Origin: JAGVSZ01 sp019137045 | GTDB lineage: Bacteria > Pseudomonadota > Gammaproteobacteria > Burkholderiales > SG8-39 | Reading direction: 5' to 3' | Length of the DNA: 64,000 nucleotides | Assembly: GCA_046347635.1 (NCBI GenBank) | Contig: JAXMFT010000007.1 | Span: 177,580-241,579, forward strand | Shown here: piece by piece, positions 56,330 through 64,000 of the stretch | Numbering within the stretch: position 1 is the stretch's first letter | Layout: each line of letters begins with the position of its first letter | Made by a program: the position numbers and the translations under genes | Notes under the pieces: generated by a model | What the model was told of the DNA's origin: nothing | Databases searched by the model: none | What the model saw: the letters and a program-made list of their open reading frames with translations, nothing else

Positions 56330-59074
56330 ATGAAGCGCATGCTGTTCAACGCGACACAGGCCGAGGAGCTCCGTGTCGCGATCGTCGACGGTCAGAAGTT
56401 GATCGACCTCGACATCGAATCGGCCAGTAAAGAGCAACGCAAGGGAAACATCTACAAGGGAGTCATCACCCGGGTCGAACCCAGCCTCGAGGCGGCATTC
56501 GTCGATTACGGCGCCGACCGCCACGGGTTCCTGCCCTACAAGGAAATCTCCCGCAGCTACTTCCGCGCCGACGCCGAGCCGGGGCGCGCCCGCATCCAGG
56601 ACGCGGTCGCCGAGGGCACCGAGGTCGTCGTCCAGGTCGAGAAGGACGAGCGCGGCAACAAGGGCGCGGCGCTGACCACCTTCGTCAGCCTGGCGGGACG
56701 CTATCTCGTCCTCATGCCCAACAATCCGCGCGGCGGAGGCGTGTCGCGCCGCGTCGAGGGCGAGGACCGCAACGAGCTGCGCGAGCTGATGGAGCAGCTG
56801 CCGGTCCCGCAGGGCATGAGCGTCATCGCCCGCACCGCCGGGATCGGGCGCTCGCTGCCCGAGCTCGAATGGGACCTGCGCTACCTGAACAAGCTCTGGG
56901 AGAAGATCGTCGAGGCGGCCTCGCCCCAGCGCGACGACGCCGGGAAGGTCGTCAACCCGGCGCCGTTCCTGATCTACCAGGAGTCGAGCCTGGTCATCCG
57001 CGCCATCCGCGACTACTTCCAGCCCGAGATCGGCGAGATCCTGATCGACACCGACGCGATCTACGAGCAGACGGTGGCGTTCATGGGCAACGTGATGCCC
57101 GACAACGTCCAGCGGGTGAAGCGCTACCGCGACGACGTGCCGCTCTTCTCGCGCTTCCAGATCGAGCACCAGATCGAGAGCGCGTATGCGCGCCAGGTGG
57201 CGCTGCCCGCAGGCGGCGCGGTGGTCATCGACCACACCGAGGCGCTGGTCGCGGTGGACGTCAACTCCGCGCGCGCGACCAAGGGCCAGGACATCGAGGA
57301 GACCGCGTTCCGCACCAACCTCGAGGCGGCCGACGAGATCGCGCGCCAGCTGCGCCTGCGCGACCTGGGCGGGCTGATCGTGATCGACTTCATCGACATG
57401 GAGTCGGGCCGCAACCAGCGCGAGGTCGAGAACCGCCTGCGCGATGCGCTGCGCTTCGACCGGGCGCGCGTCCAGATGGGCAAGATCTCGCGCTTCGGGC
57501 TGATGGAGCTGTCGCGCCAGCGGCTGCGCCCCTCGCTCGAGGAGACCGCGCACCAGCCCTGCCCGCGCTGCAGCGGCATCGGCTTCATCCGCGGCATCGA
57601 GTCCACCGCGCTGCACATCCTGCGCATCATGCAGGAGGAGGCGATGAAGGAGAACACCGCTGCGGTGCACGTGCAGGTGCCGGTGGACGTCGCGACCTTC
57701 CTCCTCAACGAGAAGCGCACCGACATCCATGCGCTCGAGGCGCGGCTCAAGGTGAACGTGGTCCTGATCCCGAACGTGCACCTCGAGACGCCGCACTACA
57801 AGGTCGAGCGGCTGCGGCACGACGACCTCAACCAGGAAGGGGCGCTCCCGGCGAGCTACAACCTCGTCGAGGCGCCGACCGAGGAGAAGCCGTACGCCTC
57901 GCCCCAGGAGGCGCACCCGGTGCGCCCGCAGGCCGCGGTACAGGGCGTCACGCCGGAGCAGCCTGCGCCCGTCGCGCCGCCGCCGGCGCTCCCTGCGCCG
58001 GTGGCGCAAGGGGGGCCGGTGCCGGCGGTCGCGCCCGCCGTCGCCAGGCACGGATTCTTCGAGCGCCTCTTCGGCTGGTTCCGGGCCGAGGCGCCCGCCC
58101 CGGTCAACGCGGCCCCCGCCGCGGCGCCCCCGGCAAGACAGGAGCCCCCGCAGCGTCGCGAGCGCGGCGAACGCCGCGAGCGCCAGCCGGAGCGCGGCGG
58201 GCAGCGCGAAGGGCAGGAGCGTCGGCGGGACGAACGCGGGCCGCGCCCCGAGCGCGGGCCGCAGCAAGGCCGCGGCCACGGCGAGCGGCACGGTCGCGAT
58301 CAGCAGCGGGAGGGCCGCGACCAGCCGCGTGGCGAACGCGGTGAGCGCGAACGGCGCGAACCTCGTGGCGAGCGGCCGCGGCAGGACGATCGCCAGCGCC
58401 ATGAGCGCGAGCGCGGCGCGCCGGGGGAACCGCGCCAGCCGCATCACGCGTCCGCGCTCGGACAGTTTCCGAGCCCGCGCGAGGAAGGCGGCCGCGGCCG
58501 CCGGGACCGCCGCGACCGGGGCGAGCGCGGGGACCGCGGTCCGCGCGGCGACCGACCCGAACGCGGGGACCGCGGTCCGCGCGGCGACCGGCCCGAACGC
58601 GCGGATCGGCAGGAGCGCGCCGAACGGCGCGAGATCGTCGAACCGCGCGACGGCCAGGGCCGGTCGGATCAGCCGGCCGCAGCGCCCCTGGCGGATTCCG
58701 CGCCGGGGACCGCTGCGATGCCGGTCGCTGCCGCCGCAGCCGCGCCGACGATGGTCGCTGCGGCGCCGATCGAGGAGGCTGCGCCGTCGCAGCCCGAACC
58801 CGCGCCGCGGCCGGCGCCCGTCGCGGCGGCCGCACCGCGCGAGCCTAGCGCCGCGCCCCCGCCTCCGCCGGCGGTCGACCTCGACGCTGCGCTGCGCGAG
58901 AGCGGACTGGTGATGATCCAGACCAAAGCCGACCGCGTCGCGCCGGCGCCCGAGCCCGAAGAGGCGCTCGCGCCCCGCCCGCGCCGCGAGCGCCGCCCGC
59001 CCCCCGCGGACCTCGACGCTCCCATGGTGCAGGTCGAGACGCAGAAGACCCCGGGCGCGACGCCCGAGCACTGA
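56330..59074 (+). CDS. rne: Ribonuclease E
   Basis: The 914-residue endoribonuclease starts MKRMLFNATQAEELRVAIVD. It has an S1 domain (GNIYKGVITRVEPSLEAAFV, DYGADRHGFLPYKEI), a DNase I-like catalytic core (AVVIDHTEALVAVDVNSARA, and GGLIVIDFIDMES with the metal Asp residues) and a Zn-link QPCPRCSGIGFIRG. The C-terminal third (from about residue 520) is a Pro/Arg-rich disordered scaffold for the degradosome, with an arginine-rich repeat. ATG 56330 is chosen over 56300 because of the strong AGGAG site and the conserved MKRMLFN start. Confidence 0.97.
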   Translation: MKRMLFNATQAEELRVAIVDGQKLIDLDIESASKEQRKGNIYKGVITRVEPSLEAAFVDYGADRHGFLPYKEISRSYFRADAEPGRARIQDAVAEGTEVVVQVEKDERGNKGAALTTFVSLAGRYLVLMPNNPRGGGVSRRVEGEDRNELRELMEQLPVPQGMSVIARTAGIGRSLPELEWDLRYLNKLWEKIVEAASPQRDDAGKVVNPAPFLIYQESSLVIRAIRDYFQPEIGEILIDTDAIYEQTVAFMGNVMPDNVQRVKRYRDDVPLFSRFQIEHQIESAYARQVALPAGGAVVIDHTEALVAVDVNSARATKGQDIEETAFRTNLEAADEIARQLRLRDLGGLIVIDFIDMESGRNQREVENRLRDALRFDRARVQMGKISRFGLMELSRQRLRPSLEETAHQPCPRCSGIGFIRGIESTALHILRIMQEEAMKENTAAVHVQVPVDVATFLLNEKRTDIHALEARLKVNVVLIPNVHLETPHYKVERLRHDDLNQEGALPASYNLVEAPTEEKPYASPQEAHPVRPQAAVQGVTPEQPAPVAPPPALPAPVAQGGPVPAVAPAVARHGFFERLFGWFRAEAPAPVNAAPAAAPPARQEPPQRRERGERRERQPERGGQREGQERRRDERGPRPERGPQQGRGHGERHGRDQQREGRDQPRGERGERERREPRGERPRQDDRQRHERERGAPGEPRQPHHASALGQFPSPREEGGRGRRDRRDRGERGDRGPRGDRPERGDRGPRGDRPERADRQERAERREIVEPRDGQGRSDQPAAAPLADSAPGTAAMPVAAAAAAPTMVAAAPIEEAAPSQPEPAPRPAPVAAAAPREPSAAPPPPPAVDLDAALRESGLVMIQTKADRVAPAPEPEEALAPRPRRERRPPPADLDAPMVQVETQKTPGATPEH
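58527..58598 (+). repeat. 36-bp tandem repeat in the rne scaffold region
   Basis: Two near-identical 36-base units encode the 12-residue block RGDRGPRGDRPE twice, followed by a degenerate RADR. It lies in the arginine-rich RNA-binding part of RNase E. Such repeats change number easily between strains. Confidence 0.8.
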
Positions 59075-59082
59075 GCGCAGCC

Positions 59083-59113
59083 GCTCCCCGTTCCCCGCCT
59101 GCGGGAACGGGGA
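59083..59113. terminator. Strong hairpin between convergent rne and phosphatase genes
   Basis: CTCCCCGTTCCC (59083-59094) pairs perfectly with GGGAACGGGGAG (59102-59113) across a 7-base loop. It lies in the 57-base gap between convergent genes and could stop transcripts from both sides, although no U-run follows on either strand. Confidence 0.6.
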
Positions 59114-59131
59114 GTGCGGGGAGTGCGGCGC

Positions 59132-59607
59132 TCAGCCCGCGTCGGCCTCGAGGCGGAGCGCCTCGAGCAGGCCTGCGGCGGCGTCCTCGAGCAGGTCGAG
59201 CACCAGTTCGAAACCTTCGGGTCCGCCGTAGTACGGATCCGGCACTTCCTCGTGCGCGGCGGCGCGCGCGAACCCCATCATGAGCTTCACCTTGTGGCCT
59301 GCCGCGGGCGGCGCCAGGTGCGCGAGGATTTCCCGGTGCTCGCGGTCCATCGCGAGCAGCAGGTCGAACCGCAGGAAATCCTCCGTACCGACCTTGCGTG
59401 CGCGCAGGCCGGAGAGGTCGTAGCCCCGTCGGCGCGCCGCCGCCACCGTGCGCGCATCGGGCGGGAGGCCGACGTGGTAGCCATGGGTGCCTGCCGAGTC
59501 CGCGGCGATGCGGTCGGCCAGGCCGGCGTCGGCGACGAGCTTGCGAAAGACGCCCTCCGCGGTCGGCGAGCGGCAGATGTTGCCGGTGCAGACGAACAGC
59601 ACGCGCT

Positions 59608-59611
<4 letters not shown>
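59132..59611 (-). CDS. Low-molecular-weight protein-tyrosine phosphatase
   Basis: The 159-residue protein has the P-loop VLFVCTGNICRSPTAEGVFR (CX5R), and VPDPYYGGPEGFELVLDLLE with the general-acid Asp. Members dephosphorylate tyrosine kinases of capsule systems or act in stress. It starts inside the uvrB stop (ATGA overlap), so it is expressed with uvrB. Confidence 0.94.
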
Positions 59612-61701
<2,090 letters not shown>

Positions 61702-61808
61702 CGCGGACTGCGGCGGCGGAGAGCGGCGATTTTCTCACAGCGGGTCGTGCGCGACTCGTCGGGGAGGCTAGAATGCGGGCGTCCTCCACCTTCACTCCCG
61801 TCCGCACG

Positions 61809-63011
61809 ATGAGCGCATCCCTGCTGGCCGGCGTCGAGATGGCGCCGCGCGACCCGATCCTCGGCATCTCGGAGCTCTTCAACGCCGACACGAACCCGAA
61901 GAAGGCCAACCTCGGGATCGGCGTCTACACCGACGACGCCGGGAAGGTGCCGCTGCTGGAGTGCGTGCGGCGCGCCGACCGGGCGATCCTCGACAACCCC
62001 GCGCCCTGGAACTATCTCCCGATCGACGGCCTGCCCGCGTACGACGCGGCGGTGCAGGGGCTCGTGTTCGGGGCCGACTCGGCCGTGGTCCGGGAGAAGC
62101 GCGGCGTGACCGTCCAGGCGCTCGGCGGAACGGGGGGCCTGAAGGTCGGGGCGGACTTTCTGCGCAGGCTCAACCCGGAGGCGGGGGTCTGGATCAGCGA
62201 TCCGAGCTGGGAGAACCACCGCGCGCTGTTCGAAGGCGCCGGGTTCCGGGTCGAGACCTACCCGTACTACGACGCGGCGAGCCGCGGCGTGAACTTCGCC
62301 GCGATGACGGCGGCGCTGGAGAAGCTCCCCGCGCGCTCGATCGTCGTGCTGCACGCGTGCTGCCACAACCCCACGGGGTACGACCTGACCCCGGACCAGT
62401 GGGTGCGCGTGATCGAGATCGTCAAGGCGCGCCAGCTGGTGCCCTTTCTCGACATCGCGTACCAGGGGTTCGCCGAGGGCGTCGAGCCTGACGGCGCCGC
62501 CGTGCGCCAGTTCGCCGCGGCTTGCAGCCCGGTGTTCGTGGCGAGCTCGTTCTCCAAGTCGTTCTCGCTGTACGGCGAGCGCATCGGCGCCCTCAGCGTG
62601 GCGACCGCGGGCCCCGACGAGGCGGCGCGCCTGCTGAGCCAGCTGAAGCGCGTCGTGCGGGCGAACTACTCGACTCCGCCGACGCACGGCGGCAAGATCG
62701 TCGCGATGACGCTCACGACTCCCGAGCTGCGCGCGCTGTGGGAGAAGGAGCTGGGCGAGATGCGCGACCGGATCAAGGCGATGCGCAAGGCGCTCGTGGA
62801 AGGCGTGCAGGCGCGCGTGCCGGGGTTCGACTTCGGCTTCGTGCTGCGCCAGCGCGGGATGTTCTCGTACTCCGGGCTCACCAAGGCCCAGGTGCTCCGG
62901 CTGCGCGAGGAGTTCTCGATCTATGCGATCGAGACGGGTCGGATCTGCGTGGCGGCCCTGAACACGAAGAACGTGGATTACGTGGCCGACGCGATCGCGA
63001 AGGTGCTCTGA
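61809..63011 (+). CDS. Aromatic/aspartate aminotransferase, class Ib-like (TyrB/AspC type)
   Basis: The 400-residue PLP enzyme shows MAPRDPILGISELFNADTNP, KKANLGIGVYTDDAGKVPLL, LHACCHNPTGYDLTPDQWVR, PFLDIAYQGFAEG and VASSFSKSFSLYGERIGALS with the PLP Lys. TyrB and AspC share this layout; in betaproteobacteria this gene next to uvrB is usually called aromatic amino acid aminotransferase. The start could be ATG 61809 (used here) or the in-frame ATG 61773, which adds 12 residues. Confidence 0.93.
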   Translation: MSASLLAGVEMAPRDPILGISELFNADTNPKKANLGIGVYTDDAGKVPLLECVRRADRAILDNPAPWNYLPIDGLPAYDAAVQGLVFGADSAVVREKRGVTVQALGGTGGLKVGADFLRRLNPEAGVWISDPSWENHRALFEGAGFRVETYPYYDAASRGVNFAAMTAALEKLPARSIVVLHACCHNPTGYDLTPDQWVRVIEIVKARQLVPFLDIAYQGFAEGVEPDGAAVRQFAAACSPVFVASSFSKSFSLYGERIGALSVATAGPDEAARLLSQLKRVVRANYSTPPTHGGKIVAMTLTTPELRALWEKELGEMRDRIKAMRKALVEGVQARVPGFDFGFVLRQRGMFSYSGLTKAQVLRLREEFSIYAIETGRICVAALNTKNVDYVADAIAKVL

Positions 63012-63025
63012 TCCCCACGACCGCA

Positions 63026-63449
63026 ATGCGCGCATCGCGCCTTCGGGGGGCGCAACACCAAGGCAGTCGGAGACATCAGTCAGTCGCAAGTCCTCGCCGC
63101 CCTGATCCGGCGAGGAACGCGAGTCTCGATCCCCTTCGGCGACAACTGCCGTTACGATCTGGTCGTCGAGGAGGAAGGCCGGTTCATCCGGATCCAGTGC
63201 AAGACGGGGAGGATCGACCGCGGCGCCATAGCGTTTCCCCTTGCCTCCTCCCAGTATCACCGCGGCGGGAAGCGGCGGAGCTACCAGGGGGAGGTCGATG
63301 CGTTCGGGGTGTTCTGTCCCGAAAATCGCAAGACCTATATAATTCCGATCGTCGACCTTCCGCTCGTAAGGGAGGCGAGGCTGCGGCTGGAGTCGCCTAG
63401 GAATGCGCAGGTGAAAGGCATCCGGTGGGCAGCGCGGTACGAGGTTTGA
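63026..63449 (+). pseudogene. PD-(D/E)XK group I intron-type endonuclease, start frameshifted
   Basis: From 63054 a frame reads NTKAVGDISQSQVLAALIRR, then IPFGDNCRYDLVVEEEGRFI, RIQCKTGRIDRGAIAFPLAS, SSQYHRGGKRRSYQGEVDAF and FGVFCPENRKTYIIPIVDLP. This matches the PD-(D/E)XK endonucleases of tRNA group I introns (I-Ssp6803I type), with Asp35 of YDLVV and the QCK motif (Gln48, Lys50, counted from NTK). This frame has no ATG, GTG or TTG before the conserved N-terminus. ATG 63026 is one base out; removing one G from the G6 run at 63045-63050 joins them perfectly. The stop ends at 63449, directly before the tRNA. Confidence 0.82.
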
Positions 63450-63745
63450 TCCCCGATAGCTCAGCCGGTAGAGCGACGGACTGTCGAATGGCAGCATCAC
63501 AGGGAAACCTGTGAAGGAAAATCGGGTGAACTCAGGGAATGTCCCTCGCGGAAGAACCCTGAGCCAAGCCCGCCGAAGGGTCAGCAGGTAGGCGGGAAGG
63601 TGCAGAGACTAGGGGATGAGCAGCCCGTGCGATAAGCCCCACCAGCGCCCGACACCCTAACGGTCGCGCCGAGGGTGATGAGATAGTCCAACGCGCAAGC
63701 GTTGTAATCCGCAGGTCGTAGGTTCGAGCCCTACTCGGGGAGCCA
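63450..63745 (+). tRNA. tRNA-Asn (anticodon GUU), interrupted by a group I intron
   Basis: Exon 1 is 63450-63484 and exon 2 is 63705-63745. Joined, they give a 76-nt tRNA with acceptor TCCCCGA/TCGGGGA, D-arm GCTC/GAGC, anticodon stem-loop GGACTGTTAATCC (anticodon GTT), T-arm GTAGG/CCTAC with loop TTCGAGC, discriminator G and an encoded CCA. The intron splits the anticodon between U35 and U36, so no functional tRNA-Asn can form without splicing. It is the only tRNA-Asn in this window. Confidence 0.95.
63485..63704 (+). ncRNA. Group I self-splicing intron in tRNA-Asn
   Basis: The intron is 220 nt. P1 pairs exon CTGT (63481-63484) with guide GCAG (63491-63494) and gives the U.G pair at the 5' splice site. 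P2 is CACAGG-GAAA-CCTGTG (63498-63513). CTCAGGG/CCCTGAG (63531-63537/63557-63563) is probably P5, and CCCGCC/GGCGGG (63569-63574/63591-63596) is P6. P7, the guanosine site, is GACTA/TAGTC (63607-63611/63684-63688), and P8 is CACCCT/AGGGTG (63653-63658/63672-63677). P9 is AACGC-GCAA-GCGTT (63690-63703), then the terminal omega-G at 63704. The P7 context (GCAGAGACTAG ... AGATAGTCC) resembles the Azoarcus tRNA-Ile intron (subgroup IC3). No ORF lies inside. Confidence 0.93.
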
Positions 63746-63752
63746 ATGCACG

Positions 63753-63790
63753 GGACGGTCCAGCCAAACGCTGGACCGTCCTCGTTCTTT
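63753..63790 (+). terminator. Rho-independent terminator after tRNA-Asn
   Basis: GGACGGTCCAGC (63753-63764) and GCTGGACCGTCC (63770-63781) form a perfect 12-bp stem with loop CAAAC, followed by TCGTTCTTT. It ends the endonuclease-frame/tRNA-Asn transcript 8 bases after the CCA. Confidence 0.88.
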
Positions 63791-63889
63791 CGTTGCTCCT
63801 GGCCGACTGTTAACCGAACTTCGCGGATTCGCGGGGTCGACGCTCGGTAAGTAGCTGATCTGCCATGAAGTGACCCTCTTAGGTCTGCA

Positions 63890-64000
63890 CTACAGCGGGT
63901 GTGCTGAAGCGGCTTGCGCGGCGGTGATTTTCGGCGGTGGCTGGGCGGGCAGCGTGAGCTGCAAACGCTCGAGCAGCAGCGCGAGTTCGGGCTCGGGCTG
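63890..64000 (-). CDS. C-terminal fragment of an unidentified protein (partial)
   Basis: The minus-strand frame is open from the window edge to a TAG at 63892-63890. It reads LALLLERLQLTLPAQPPPKI followed by TAAQAASAHPL. The composition recalls the C-termini of some transposases, but I cannot name a family. Downstream of the stop no other gene is seen up to the tRNA-Asn terminator. Confidence 0.4.
   Translation of the reverse strand, partial: QPEPELALLLERLQLTLPAQPPPKITAAQAASAHPL

Noticed and set aside
56270..59071. 933-codon minus-strand frame opposite rne
   Set aside because: It is a mirror of the rne coding sequence with low-complexity Arg/Ala/Leu composition and no motif.
63026..63400. 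Frame starting at ATG 63026 read straight through without a shift
   Set aside because: Its translation after the G6 run is Arg/Pro-rich with no similarity. The conserved endonuclease sequence is in the neighbouring frame.

Overview
This window looks like a chromosomal segment of a betaproteobacterium (Burkholderiales/Nitrosomonadales-like). It is very GC-rich, roughly 70% by eye. The gene order supports this placement: rpoE-rseA-rseB-mucD-grx-lepA-lepB-DUF4845-rnc-era-recO-pdxJ-acpS-nagZ, uvrC-pgsA-tRNA(Gly,Cys,Leu), ygfZ-mltG-tmk-holB-pilZ-tatD, and DUF177-rpmF-plsX-fabHDG-acpP-fabF. Most genes are tightly packed, with GTGA/ATGA/TGATG stop-start overlaps. No rRNA, CRISPR array or prophage was seen.

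Layout. 1-1745: guaB tail and guaA. 1754-5600: an accessory patch with two exported proteins of unknown function, a solute-binding protein gene truncated by an insertion-sequence relic, and a DUF3011-type gene between two relics of the same IS3-type element. 5602-9471: MFS-SDR-MFS. 9494-11880: peroxiredoxin and thioesterase (minus strand), then tadA and an L,D-transpeptidase. 11902-14924: mtnA and an aldolase/SDR fusion, a likely methylthioribose or 5-deoxyribose salvage pair. 14985-17480: GNAT, NRDE, DUF4936 and ygfZ. 17548-21980: mltG-tmk-holB-pilZ-tatD-ankyrin. 22101-29588: DUF1178, then an unusual export-like cluster of two HlyD-type adaptors (one with GAF-like domains), a membrane M50 protease with a PqqD-like N-terminus and a lipoyl-type domain, and a shortened SecA-like ATPase. 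29937-30324: three tRNA genes. 30364-43824: housekeeping genes for DNA repair, lipid, translation and envelope stress. 44332-51691: rpoE, a YgfX-like protein and the fatty-acid synthesis cluster. 51768-56001: yceF/maf, a twice-frameshifted RsmI-like methyltransferase, sppA, Rieske, gph, rluC. 56330-63011: rne, a low-molecular-weight phosphatase, uvrB and an aromatic aminotransferase.

The two most notable items are at 63026-63745 and 22691-29588. The first is a tRNA-Asn(GUU) gene interrupted in its anticodon by a 220-nt group I intron. Its helices P1, P2, P7, P8 and P9 can be drawn by hand, and it is followed by a strong terminator. A PD-(D/E)XK intron-endonuclease-type reading frame ends on the base before tRNA nucleotide 1; its own start codon is out of frame by one G in a G6 run. 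The second is the SecA-like/M50/HlyD cluster, which I read as a candidate peptide or protein export and processing system whose substrate is not identifiable here.

All calls come from reading the sequence and remembered family motifs. No database search or folding calculation was run.
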